A DNA stretch of 64,000 bases, from NCBI RefSeq assembly GCF_000218875.1, contig NC_015709.1, forward strand, positions 806,001 to 870,000. The letters run 5' to 3'. Positions 27,355-35,581 of this stretch are shown piece after piece. Source of the stretch: Zymomonas mobilis subsp. pomaceae ATCC 29192. Its GTDB lineage: Bacteria > Pseudomonadota > Alphaproteobacteria > Sphingomonadales > Sphingomonadaceae. The notes under the pieces were generated by a model. It did not search any database, was not told the DNA's origin, and was given only the letters and a program-made list of their open reading frames with translations. Made by a program: the position numbers and the translations under genes. The stretch's first letter is position 1. Each line of letters begins with the position of its first letter.

Positions 27355-29439
27355 GTGTCCCGACCGTCTTTCAATTCTGAGGACTCCACCATAGCTGCTC
27401 CTGTAGCTAAACAACATCCGTATCAATTTGAGCGTTACGGCCAAATTATTCATGACAACTATGCATGGCTAAAAGACCCCCATTATCCCACGGTCGATAA
27501 TCCCGAAATTCTCGATTATCTCAAAGCGGAAAATGCCTTTTTTGAACAACAAATGGCGCCTCATGCGCCTTTGACCAAAAGTCTGTTTGCAGAGATGAAA
27601 GCGCGGCTACAAGAAGACGAACAGGCTGTACCGTGGCAAGATGGCGACTATCTTTATTGGTGGTCTTTTCGGCCAGGCGGACAATATCGGGCATGGTACC
27701 GTCAATTGCGGGATCAAGAAGGAAACGATCAACTTCTTATTGATGAAGCGGCCGAAGCCGAAGGCCATGAATATTTTCGTATGGGAACACTGGCTATCAG
27801 CCCTGATGGTAATTTAGCAGCATGGTCGTGTGATACGAATGGGGCCGAACGATTTACTTTAAAAATACGCGATCTCGAAAGCGGCCAAGACATCGAAACG
27901 ATCACCGAGGTCATGAATGGGCGTGTGGTCTGGTCTGCTGATTCAAAAGCGCTTCTTTATACCGAGGTCAACGAAAATTGGCGCAGCTATCGCGCTCTGC
28001 GTCACATCATTGGACAGGATATAGCAACAGATCGTGAAATCTATCGCGAACAAGATGATGGTTTCAGAATTTCTCTTTCACGCTCTCAAGATCGTCAATG
28101 GGTGTTCCTTGAAACGGGCAATCATCAAACCAGTGAAGTCTATCTGATTCCTGCGGATGATATTGATGCGACTCCCGATATTGTTAGCCCTCGCAAGACA
28201 GGACGTCTGTATTCAATGGATAGTGGTCAGGATAAGTTCTGGATTCTGACCAATGACGAGCACGTCAATTTTAGATTAGCCAGCGCTTCCTTTGAGGATC
28301 CTGGAAATTGGCAAACAGAAATAGCCGGTTCTGATCAGCTTTACCTGACAGGGCTGCACGCATTTTCGCGCCATCTGCTTCTTTCTGCCAGAAAAGCAGG
28401 TCTTGACCAGATTATTCTACGCAATACGGACGGTAAATTAGAATTTATAGCCTTTCCAGAAGCAAGCTATAGTGTGGGACTGGACCATAATCCTAGTTAC
28501 GATCCGGTCTGCTATCGCCTCCGCTATGAATCTATGGTCACACCACCTACCATTTATGATTATGATCCCGATAGTCGGCAGCTCCATACTTTGAAAATAC
28601 AAGAAGTTCCTTCGGGCTATGATGCCGATGCTTACACTAGTGAACGATTGATGCTCCCTGCGCGTGATGGGGTATTAGTCCCTACCACTGTAGTTTATCG
28701 GAAAGATTTCAAAAAAGACGGTCAAGGAAAATTGTTACTCTATGGCTATGGTGCTTATGGTATCAGCATTGCGCCTTATTTTTCGACCAGTCGCCTAAGC
28801 TTGCTTGATCGGGGTTTTGCTTATGCTATCGCCCATATCCGCGGCGGCGATGATTTGGGTTACCAATGGTATCTTGATGGTAAGTTAGAAAAACGTTGGA
28901 ATAGTTTCCATGATTTTACGGATGTTGCCAAAGGTCTTATCGCGCACAAATTTACTGTCGCTGGCAATATCGCTATTCATGGAGGCTCAGCCGGTGGCGA
29001 ATTGATGGGGGTCGTCAGTAATACAGATCCCGAATTATGGGGCACTGTGGTAGCAGAAGTTCCCTTTGTCGATGTTTTGAATACGATGCTGGATGAAAGC
29101 TTGCCGCTAACCCCGGGAGAATGGCCAGAATGGGGCAACCCTATTACGGATGAAAAAGCTTTCTCGCTTATTCTTTCCTATAGTCCCTATGATAACGTAA
29201 AGGCCCAAGCTTATCCGCCCATGTTAATTACGGGCGGTCTGAATGATCCCCGGGTAACCTATTGGGAACCCGCCAAATGGACAGCGCGGCTTCGTGCAAC
29301 CAAATCCGATGATAATGAGCTACTTTGTAAAATCAATATGGGGGCAGGCCATGGCGGTAAATCTGGTCGCTATGCCCGTTTAGAAGAAACAGCCGAGGCC
29401 TATAGCTTTATTCTTACCCATATAAAGCCTTCCTCCTAA
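27355..29439 (+). CDS. ptrB: Oligopeptidase B-like serine peptidase (S9 family)
   Basis: This protein of about 694 residues has an N-terminal beta-propeller (about 70-410) and a C-terminal alpha/beta-hydrolase domain. The catalytic Ser lies in IHGGSAGGELMG, the Asp in LITGGLNDPRVTYWEP and the His in MGAGHGGKSGRY. Upstream blocks YGYGAYGIS and IAHIRGGDDLGYQWY are typical of oligopeptidase B, which cleaves short peptides after basic residues. GTG at 27355 is chosen because AAAGGGAG sits six bases before it; a TTG at 27325 with a weaker AAAAGG is possible and would add ten residues. Specificity for basic residues is inferred from the family. Confidence 0.88.
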   Translation: MSRPSFNSEDSTIAAPVAKQHPYQFERYGQIIHDNYAWLKDPHYPTVDNPEILDYLKAENAFFEQQMAPHAPLTKSLFAEMKARLQEDEQAVPWQDGDYLYWWSFRPGGQYRAWYRQLRDQEGNDQLLIDEAAEAEGHEYFRMGTLAISPDGNLAAWSCDTNGAERFTLKIRDLESGQDIETITEVMNGRVVWSADSKALLYTEVNENWRSYRALRHIIGQDIATDREIYREQDDGFRISLSRSQDRQWVFLETGNHQTSEVYLIPADDIDATPDIVSPRKTGRLYSMDSGQDKFWILTNDEHVNFRLASASFEDPGNWQTEIAGSDQLYLTGLHAFSRHLLLSARKAGLDQIILRNTDGKLEFIAFPEASYSVGLDHNPSYDPVCYRLRYESMVTPPTIYDYDPDSRQLHTLKIQEVPSGYDADAYTSERLMLPARDGVLVPTTVVYRKDFKKDGQGKLLLYGYGAYGISIAPYFSTSRLSLLDRGFAYAIAHIRGGDDLGYQWYLDGKLEKRWNSFHDFTDVAKGLIAHKFTVAGNIAIHGGSAGGELMGVVSNTDPELWGTVVAEVPFVDVLNTMLDESLPLTPGEWPEWGNPITDEKAFSLILSYSPYDNVKAQAYPPMLITGGLNDPRVTYWEPAKWTARLRATKSDDNELLCKINMGAGHGGKSGRYARLEETAEAYSFILTHIKPSS

Positions 29440-29589
29440 AATAAACCTGTAGAGTATGGGGCATAATCAGAGTGATTCAGTCATAAAGTAACTTTTTTAT
29501 AAAAAAAATTGCTTTTCTTTGCATTGAGTTATTGATCATAGCCAAGGAGATGGTTATAGCCCCTCTCCACAGGCCATCATTTAAGCGCT

Positions 29590-29681
29590 GGAGACGTGGG
29601 TGAGTGGCTGAAACCAACGGTTTGCTAAACCGTCGTAGGGGTACACCCCTACCGAGGGTTCGAATCCCTCCGTCTCCGCCA
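29590..29681 (+). tRNA. tRNA-Ser (anticodon GCU)
   Basis: A 92-base class II tRNA. The acceptor stem GGAGACG (29590-29596) pairs with CGTCTCC (29671-29677), followed by discriminator G and an encoded CCA. The anticodon loop reads TTTGCTAAA, giving GCU, which decodes AGC and AGU. A long variable arm (GTAGGGG...CCCCTAC type) and the T arm GAGGGTTCGAATCCCTC are clear, as is the D-arm sequence with TGAGTGGCTGAAA that is typical of tRNA-Ser. Confidence 0.97.
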
Positions 29682-29749
29682 ATTTCTTTTAAAATAAAAA
29701 TACATGTTTACGCCTCCTCGATACTAAAAGGTCATGAAAATGGGGCGTC

Positions 29750-29758
29750 TGGTATAAT
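29750..29758 (+). promoter_or_regulatory. Extended -10 promoter upstream of the lipoprotein-like gene
   Basis: The sequence TGGTATAAT is a perfect extended -10 element (TG-N-TATAAT). No good -35 hexamer lies 17 bases upstream, which is normal for extended -10 promoters. It lies about 110 bases before the predicted beginning of the coding frame at 29870 and downstream of the tRNA gene. Confidence 0.45.
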
Positions 29759-29869
29759 CTTGCCCTGTTTCTTTGATCCTGTGGATAAATATTCTAATCC
29801 TAATAAAGGCGTATTCATTAGAATGATGATGGGGATAGGGTAGATAACGCCTACCTATTTGGTTACGCT

Positions 29870-30817
29870 ATAAGAATAAAAATCCCTTTTCTTCTATCCT
29901 TCCTCTTAGCGACCGAGCTTTGCCTCGTATCCTGTAATAGTCAGGATGACGAACGCTTCCTTGGACAGCACGCACAGGATCCCGAAGCCTTGAATGATCA
30001 CTTCGGTAGCGAGGCTGAAAGCCGTTGTTCAGCGGGGGCCAATGACTATTTGAGAAGCGTCGCTGTCAATGATTTCGCATGGGATGACGATACAAAGGGT
30101 TTTTTGGGTGTTCGCTTCGATAAGATCAATCGCCAATCAGAAGCGCCTTATGTCATTACATTGATAAGCACCCGCGCCAAGCTATCTAATACTTTCGGTG
30201 CTTTTCGACATATCGAACTTTACTGCTCGTATCATGTACTTCAGAAAAAAGTCTTAAGCTACTCTCTTACCAATCCTTTACTTTTGAAGGCCGAATTGAA
30301 CAATTTCGAGTCCCCTCAAAATTCTTCTCGTTCCATCGAATTCAAATCACAGGATGAACAATCTACTAAAGATGAAACACCCGCGACGGAGGGGACGAAT
30401 ACTGAACAGCCTGCTCCCGATGATTTAAAAACGCGCGCCGAGGCCTTTATATCAGAGTATTACAATGTAGCGGCACAAAACCCTGAACAGGCTATCCCTT
30501 GGATGATAGACCACTATACGCAGACGGTCGATTTCTTCGGGAAATCTTTATCTAAAAAAACGATCCTAGACCAAAAACGTGATTATCTCACGCGATGGCC
30601 TGACCGATCCTATAAGCTGGTGCCCGGTACCGCCACCAATACATGTGATCGGACGAATATGATCTGTCGGTCAACAGGTACCTTACAATTTGAAGTCCGC
30701 AGTCCTAGCCGAGGCGCTCTTTCACGAGGATTAGCTTCTTTCGTGCTTACGATAGATTTTTCAAATTCTGTTCCGTTGATAATGAGCGAAAATAGCCGCG
30801 TCCTATCTCGAGAATAA
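29870..30817 (+). CDS. Putative lipoprotein, no standard start codon; function unknown
   Basis: A convincing lipoprotein signal is encoded in frame: RIKIPFLLSFLLATELCL then the lipobox LVSC followed by Asn-Ser, with the lipidated Cys at 29933-29935. Yet the frame contains no ATG, GTG or TTG between an upstream TAG (29819) and the lipobox. The best candidates are ATA codons at 29870 and 29876, neither with a Shine-Dalgarno sequence. The first standard start, TTG at 29990, would remove the signal and leave 275 residues. The mature protein has a Glu/Asp/Thr-rich linker (about residues 155-185), then a C-terminal domain containing EAFISEYYNVAAQNPEQAIPWM and TQTVDFFGK. That domain resembles an NTF2/SnoaL-like module seen beside other domains in sphingomonads. 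The start given here is uncertain. Confidence 0.6.
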   Translation: MRIKIPFLLSFLLATELCLVSCNSQDDERFLGQHAQDPEALNDHFGSEAESRCSAGANDYLRSVAVNDFAWDDDTKGFLGVRFDKINRQSEAPYVITLISTRAKLSNTFGAFRHIELYCSYHVLQKKVLSYSLTNPLLLKAELNNFESPQNSSRSIEFKSQDEQSTKDETPATEGTNTEQPAPDDLKTRAEAFISEYYNVAAQNPEQAIPWMIDHYTQTVDFFGKSLSKKTILDQKRDYLTRWPDRSYKLVPGTATNTCDRTNMICRSTGTLQFEVRSPSRGALSRGLASFVLTIDFSNSVPLIMSENSRVLSRE

Positions 30818-30927
30818 GCCCGTACTATCGAAGATTATCCCTATAACGGGTCAAGTTATGTAAGGAGGCTTTGTGAATGAAAGACGTAATATCATAGTCC
30901 TCCCTATAGGGGGTCTATTAACTATTT

Positions 30928-31254
30928 TTAATATCCATAAATAGCGCGTAATAATTCTTCAAATTTACGAATATTATATCTTTTCACCAGCCCAAATAGA
31001 AGTATGGCATCCGTAAGAAGCCATATATATAAAAACATAAGCACTTCTTCTTGGCCATTATTTTCAAATACGAAAAGGCCATATAAAAATGTTATTAATT
31101 GAATAAATCCCGATTTATGAGCCCCTACATAAAAACGGTGCGCCCCTAAAACACCGAAAAATAACCATAGAACATAAGCGATAAAAATAGATTTGATGCT
31201 ATTATTATAGATTAAGCGTAAATTAGGAGGAATATTTTTTAAAAATTCTTCCAC
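30928..31254 (-). CDS. TM2-domain small membrane protein
   Basis: A 108-residue protein with a TM2 domain: SIFIAYVLWLFFGVLGAHRF then YVGAHKSGFIQLITFLYGLF. The GxxGaHRFYvG core between two helices is diagnostic. Another hydrophobic stretch, VLMFLYIWLLTDAILLFGLV, completes the membrane part. The start is GTG at 31254, with AGAGAAG upstream; an ATG one frame over leads to an immediate stop. TM2 proteins in bacteria have no settled function. It stands alone, converging with the lipoprotein-like gene, and its base composition is AT-rich. Confidence 0.8.
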   Translation of the reverse strand: MEEFLKNIPPNLRLIYNNSIKSIFIAYVLWLFFGVLGAHRFYVGAHKSGFIQLITFLYGLFVFENNGQEEVLMFLYIWLLTDAILLFGLVKRYNIRKFEELLRAIYGY

Positions 31255-31439
31255 ATTACTTCTCTACAGAGGCCATATCAGCCTTTTAAATTTGTAATAA
31301 TTTAACGTTTCTAAAGCAGAACAACCTAACTAAAAATTTACTCAATATTTAAAAAGGACGAAGATATACCGACAAGGCATTCTCCGTCCTGTTAGTCCAA
31401 TTATAGAAGCTAATTTTAAATTTTTATATCGAATAAATA

Positions 31440-32246
31440 TTAGTTTTTAATTTTTTCAGCGCGCGCCAGAATAGTGCGTGCACGAATACGTACAGGTTCG
31501 TCAACCATGGCGCCATCAACCCTTTGCGCCCCTTCGCCACTGGACAATACGCGATGGGCCCATGCGATTTCATTATCATCAGGGAGGAACCCGCGGAATA
31601 AAGCCTGTATCTGTCGGGGGTGAATACAAAGCTTGCCCCCGAAGCCTAGACTACGAGCATAGCGCGCATCTGCTTCAATCGGGGCGGGATCATCAATCGT
31701 CGTGGTCACCCCATCTAAAGGCGCTATTTTTTTTCCTAACCGTGAAGCCAAAACCAATTCACTCCGGGCAGATAACAAGACTTCACGACTATGCGAACAG
31801 CCTAAATCAGCACAAAAATCGATCGATCCAAAAGCTAACCTTTTAACCGGTGGAAATTGAGCTAATTGCCGTGCATCGGCCAAACCCTGTGCGGTCTCAA
31901 TGAGAGCAATCAAGGCCGTCTTTGAGTTTAAACGCTCGGCAACAGAGGTTAAGGCTAAACTCATTTCTGCCTTTGGAAAAATAACGCCCGCCAGATTGGG
32001 AAGCGCTATTACCGCCTCGACATCGGCTTGATGCCAAGGGGTATCTGCGCCGTTAATACGGATAAAAACAGGCAAATCGGTAAAATCTGTGGCTAAAGAT
32101 GCACGGGCTTTATCTTTATCGCTATCGGCTACTGCGTCTTCAAGATCAATGATGACGGCATCTGCCCCACTGGCAGCAGCTTTGACAAATCTTTCCGGAC
32201 GAGAAGCCGGAACAAAAATCGGGGCAATACAAGAAAATTTAGCCAT
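31440..32246 (-). CDS. CitE-like CoA-ester lyase (HpcH/HpaI superfamily)
   Basis: A 268-residue TIM-barrel protein of the citrate-lyase beta-subunit group. Visible are the N-terminal APIFVPASRPERF, the acidic DAVIIDLEDAVADSDK, the substrate-carboxylate Arg in FIRINGADTPWH, and the Mg2+ ligands in LIETAQGL (Glu) and FGSIDFCADLG (Asp). GFGGKLCIHPRQI near the C-terminus is typical of malyl-, citramalyl- and beta-methylmalyl-CoA lyases. True citrate lyase is unlikely, because no citD or citF partner is present. With a MaoC-type hydratase and an acyl-CoA dehydrogenase upstream in the same operon, a (S)- or (R)-citramalyl-CoA lyase role, yielding pyruvate and acetyl-CoA, is a plausible inference. 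Its start abuts the stop of the hydratase gene. Confidence 0.82.
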   Translation of the reverse strand: MAKFSCIAPIFVPASRPERFVKAAASGADAVIIDLEDAVADSDKDKARASLATDFTDLPVFIRINGADTPWHQADVEAVIALPNLAGVIFPKAEMSLALTSVAERLNSKTALIALIETAQGLADARQLAQFPPVKRLAFGSIDFCADLGCSHSREVLLSARSELVLASRLGKKIAPLDGVTTTIDDPAPIEADARYARSLGFGGKLCIHPRQIQALFRGFLPDDNEIAWAHRVLSSGEGAQRVDGAMVDEPVRIRARTILARAEKIKN

Positions 32247-33118
32247 TAAAACAAGGCCTCCGCTTTCATCGCCGCTGGCCCATTTTCACGCGCGGTCCAT
32301 AAGGAGAGCCCTTTTTCATCGGGTGAAGCATTTAATGAAAAATGGGCATTATCAAATAATGGGGCGCGGCTTTGAAAAGAGAACTGCTTAGGGGGCGTAC
32401 CTTTAACTTTCGCTGCAAAATGGATAAGCAAAGAAGCCTGTAACGGGCCATGCACCACCAAAGCAGGATAATGTTCTTCATTAACTGCATAGTTACGGTC
32501 GTAATGAATACGATGGCTGTTAAAGGTAATAGCTGAATAACGGAATAATAGGGGTGTTGTTGGAATAATAGGCTGCGTATATTCGCCTTGATCGGCGGCA
32601 GGCGGAGGCGAGGCCGGAGCAGGTGCAGGTGCAGTCGCGGCTTCGCGATAGACAATATCTTGCCGCTCACGGATTTTTATTTCGCCGTTCACCTTGATTT
32701 CATGTTCCACAGTGACAAAGCATAAAAGCCCGCTCCGCCCTTTTTTAGGCACAACGTCCACAATACGGCTATGACGACAAATTTTATCCCCGATATGAAG
32801 ATCATCAAGAAATTTAATGTCACCACCAGCCCACATCCGACGGGGTAAAGGCACAGGAGGTAAAAAATTACCTTTGGCAGGATGTCCATCTGCGCCAAGT
32901 TCCGCGCCGGAAACAACCGTAGGGGCTAAACAAAAATGAATAAGCTGGGGCGCAACACTGCCTTCTTCTAAAGAGGAAGGCGGCAAGTCCAAGACCGCGA
33001 TAAAACGTTTGGTAACTTCGGGGGTGATAACATCTTCTGCTAGGGTCTCACGACCTATCCAGCTCCGTAAAAATGCAACATCCAAATCTGAGGCTTCAGA
33101 GGAAGAATGATTCATCAT
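32246..33118 (-). CDS. MaoC/FAS1-like acyl-CoA dehydratase (itaconyl- or mesaconyl-CoA hydratase-like)
   Basis: A 290-residue double-hotdog protein. The N-terminal half (about 1-165) is a FAS1-like dehydratase domain with RRMWAGGDIKFLDDLHIGD and VEHEI. A linker of Ala/Pro repeats (residues about 167-182) follows. The C-terminal MaoC half carries the hydratase dyad region FNSHRIHYDRNYAVNEE and LVVHGPLQASL, with Asp and His placed as in R-specific hydratases. This arrangement matches mesaconyl-C4-CoA hydratase and bacterial itaconyl-CoA hydratase. Two adjacent ATG codons lie at 33118, with AGGGA about five bases upstream. It overlaps the CitE-like gene by one base and follows the acyl-CoA dehydrogenase by 72 bases. 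Confidence 0.8.
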   Translation of the reverse strand: MMNHSSSEASDLDVAFLRSWIGRETLAEDVITPEVTKRFIAVLDLPPSSLEEGSVAPQLIHFCLAPTVVSGAELGADGHPAKGNFLPPVPLPRRMWAGGDIKFLDDLHIGDKICRHSRIVDVVPKKGRSGLLCFVTVEHEIKVNGEIKIRERQDIVYREAATAPAPAPASPPPAADQGEYTQPIIPTTPLLFRYSAITFNSHRIHYDRNYAVNEEHYPALVVHGPLQASLLIHFAAKVKGTPPKQFSFQSRAPLFDNAHFSLNASPDEKGLSLWTARENGPAAMKAEALF

Positions 33119-33190
33119 AAAATCCCTTCTTATAAAAAAGGCTGAAGAGTTTCCCCTCCAGCCATAAAACCCTGAAAAATCAGGAAGAAC

Positions 33191-34369
33191 CTAGTAAGAA
33201 CGGGGCATACCGAGGACATGCTGTCCTAAAAAGGCAAGAATCAAATTCGTTGAAATAGGGGCAACCTGATAAAGGCGCGTTTCACGGAATTTGCGTTCCA
33301 CATCATATTCTTCGGCAAAGGCAAAACCACCAAAGGTTTGAACACAGGCTTCTGCCGCTGCCCATGATGCTTCGGCAGCCAGCATCTTGGACATATTGGC
33401 CTCGGCCCCTGCACGCTCGCCTTTTTCGAACAGATGAGCCGCATGATATACCATTAATTCAGCCGCTCTCATCTGGGCATAAGCACGGGCGATTGGAAAC
33501 TGAATGCCTTGATTAGCCCCGATGGGACGGCCAAAAACTTCACGTTCATTGGAATAGTCGCGGGCTTTTTCGATAAACCATTTGGCATCCCCAATACATT
33601 CGGCAGCGATCAGAACGCGTTCAGCATTCATGCCAGAAAGAATATAACGGAAGCCCTTCCCTTCTTCACCGATAAGGCTGTCGGCAGGAATCTTCATATT
33701 ATCGAAAAAGATTTCAGTAGTAGAATGATTCATCATCGTGCGGATCGGACGAATCGTCATGCCACCTTCGGCAATAGCCTTTTGCATATCGACCAAGAAA
33801 ACCGATAACCCATCGGTCTTTTTCTCGACTTTATCTTTGGGGGTCGTACGCGCCAAAAGAAGCATCAAATCCGATTGAACCGCACGAGAAGTCCAGATTT
33901 TCTGACCATTAACGATATAATGATCGCCCTGTTTTTCAGCAAAAGTCTTTAAGGACGTTGTATCGGTTCCGCTTGTGGGTTCTGTTACACCAAAAGCTTG
34001 CAACCGCAATTCGCCAGAAGCTATCTTAGGGAGATATTTCTGCTTTTGTTGGTCATTACCATGACGCAACAAAGCGCCCATGATGTACATCTGGGCATGA
34101 CATGCCCCTGCATTACCCCCGCAATGCTGAATTTCTTCCAAGATAGCAGCCGCTGCGGAAAGGGGCAGACCAGAGCCCCCGAACTCTTCGGGAATAAGCG
34201 CTGCCAAATAACCAGCATCACTTAGAGTTTTTACGAATTCGGTAGGATAAGCCCCTTCCCGATCCAGTTTACGCCAATATTCCCCGGGGAATTCAGCACA
34301 TAATTTACGTACCTCATCGCGAATATCAGCATAATCATCTTCTAATGGTTCTAATGGGCTCAACGTCAT
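33191..34369 (-). CDS. Acyl-CoA dehydrogenase
   Basis: A 392-residue FAD-dependent acyl-CoA dehydrogenase with the usual three domains. Signatures are AFGVTEPTSGTDTTSLKTFA with YIVNGQKIWTSRA (FAD/substrate region) and GREVFGRPIGANQGIQFPIA-like near residue 280. The C-terminal Glu of short- and medium-chain enzymes (YEGT motif) is replaced by YQVAPIS, so the catalytic base may instead be the Glu in MNAERVLIAAE, as in isovaleryl- and long-chain enzymes. It is the first gene of a three-gene operon with a MaoC hydratase and a CitE-like lyase. The substrate is unknown; a C5 dicarboxylic CoA ester would fit the neighbours. Confidence 0.88.
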   Translation of the reverse strand: MTLSPLEPLEDDYADIRDEVRKLCAEFPGEYWRKLDREGAYPTEFVKTLSDAGYLAALIPEEFGGSGLPLSAAAAILEEIQHCGGNAGACHAQMYIMGALLRHGNDQQKQKYLPKIASGELRLQAFGVTEPTSGTDTTSLKTFAEKQGDHYIVNGQKIWTSRAVQSDLMLLLARTTPKDKVEKKTDGLSVFLVDMQKAIAEGGMTIRPIRTMMNHSTTEIFFDNMKIPADSLIGEEGKGFRYILSGMNAERVLIAAECIGDAKWFIEKARDYSNEREVFGRPIGANQGIQFPIARAYAQMRAAELMVYHAAHLFEKGERAGAEANMSKMLAAEASWAAAEACVQTFGGFAFAEEYDVERKFRETRLYQVAPISTNLILAFLGQHVLGMPRSY

Positions 34370-34683
34370 TTCTCACTCCTCAAATACAGGATCATACGTT
34401 TGGCACAGCAGCCACGTAAATCCTATACAATAGAGCATACTTAACATGGCTGTATCTATCGCAAACCAAAAAGCTACTCTAACCTGTTATGGCAATCATA
34501 TCATGATACCGGTTAGGGAGGTAAAGGAAAAATATTGCAAATTAATCTCTATATTTTAATATTTAATTGTTTTTAAAGAGGATAAATTTATTATAAAATA
34601 ATAATATGATGCAGTAATCATAAAAATAATGAATTAAATATTCAACATCCTGATTTTTAACAAAAAATTTCAAAATATCTGAA
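34370..34683. other. AT-rich intergenic region
   Basis: These 314 bases between two minus-strand genes are very AT-rich, especially 34530-34680. They must carry the promoter of the acyl-CoA dehydrogenase operon, but I cannot place one with confidence. I see no reading frame, RNA gene, clear terminator hairpin or repeat in it. Confidence 0.4.
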
Positions 34684-35379
34684 TTATAAATCACTATTCC
34701 ATGCGACATGCTGGACCGCCTCCCATGAGGCAATGTCCTGAATAAGAATATTTAAATCCTTACTGTCTGTAATATTACGGCCTAATCTTATAGTAATTTC
34801 ATATTTTTTATTATCATTACCTGTCAATTGAACGCCATTAACCTGAAAATTTATTGATTTTAATTTTTCTAATATTTTGTTTTCTACTATAGAAGCATGA
34901 GGCTGGTCAGTTGTTACTGTAATAGTATAGGTAGCATCTGATTCCGAATTAGAAATAGGCCAATGATTTACCCATTTTACTAATGGCCTTAAAAGCGTAT
35001 TGCCCGCTATAACAAAGACGGTCAGCAATAAGGCTACAGCATATTGTCCAATACCGACACAAGTGCCAACAGCGGCTGAACACCATATCGTCGCGGCCGT
35101 GTTTAATCCGCGAACATTCATGCCATCCTTCATAATGACACCCGCGCCTAAAAATCCGGTGCCTGAAACGACAGCGGCAATAACGCGAATAGCGTCTGTC
35201 GTAGACCCCAGACGTAAACAAAGATTCACAAAGGAAGTGGTCGCTAATACAACTAATATATTGGTACGAAGTCCGGCTATTCGCTGATGAATTTGCCGCT
35301 CTAATCCAATGAGTCCTCCCAGAAGAAAAGAGAGGCTATAGGTTATCAAAATTGAAGAAAAATAATGGAAATCAGCCAT
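34684..35379 (-). CDS. mgtC: MgtC/SapB-family membrane protein
   Basis: A 231-residue protein with four to five N-terminal helices and a soluble C-terminal ACT-like domain (about 150-231). The family motifs are present: SFLLGGLIGLERQIHQRIAG, RTNILVVLATTSFVNL, AAVVSGTGFLGAGVIMKDG and GLNTAATIWCSAAVG. MgtC proteins limit F-type ATP synthase activity and help growth at low Mg2+ or in acid; some are simply called MgtC/SapB. No magnesium transporter lies beside it. It is divergent from homoserine dehydrogenase, with about 200 bases between them that include a small AAGGCTCAGCCTT hairpin. Confidence 0.87.
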   Translation of the reverse strand: MADFHYFSSILITYSLSFLLGGLIGLERQIHQRIAGLRTNILVVLATTSFVNLCLRLGSTTDAIRVIAAVVSGTGFLGAGVIMKDGMNVRGLNTAATIWCSAAVGTCVGIGQYAVALLLTVFVIAGNTLLRPLVKWVNHWPISNSESDATYTITVTTDQPHASIVENKILEKLKSINFQVNGVQLTGNDNKKYEITIRLGRNITDSKDLNILIQDIASWEAVQHVAWNSDL

Positions 35380-35581
35380 TTTTAATGCCAGCCCCTCTCA
35401 TAGTCCACCTTCTTTCCCGATTAGAAAATAGCCCTAGTGGTGATAGGGGTTATAACAAGGCTCAGCCTTTTCACCTTCTTAAATAAACGACTTGCAAGAG
35501 AATCCCACAGTATCAAGCTTGAAATAGAAACGTTGTCAGGGCAAGTAACAGCTAATAGGCAAAAATTATGGGATATATATA

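Noticed and set aside
29604-29843. Open frame of 79 codons across the tRNA-Ser gene
   Set aside because: It runs through the whole tRNA, whose folding and CCA end are clear, and the translated product has no protein-like features.
31440-32246. Citrate lyase beta subunit
   Set aside because: No acyl-carrier (CitD) or alpha subunit (CitF) genes are present, and the neighbours point to another CoA-ester lyase.
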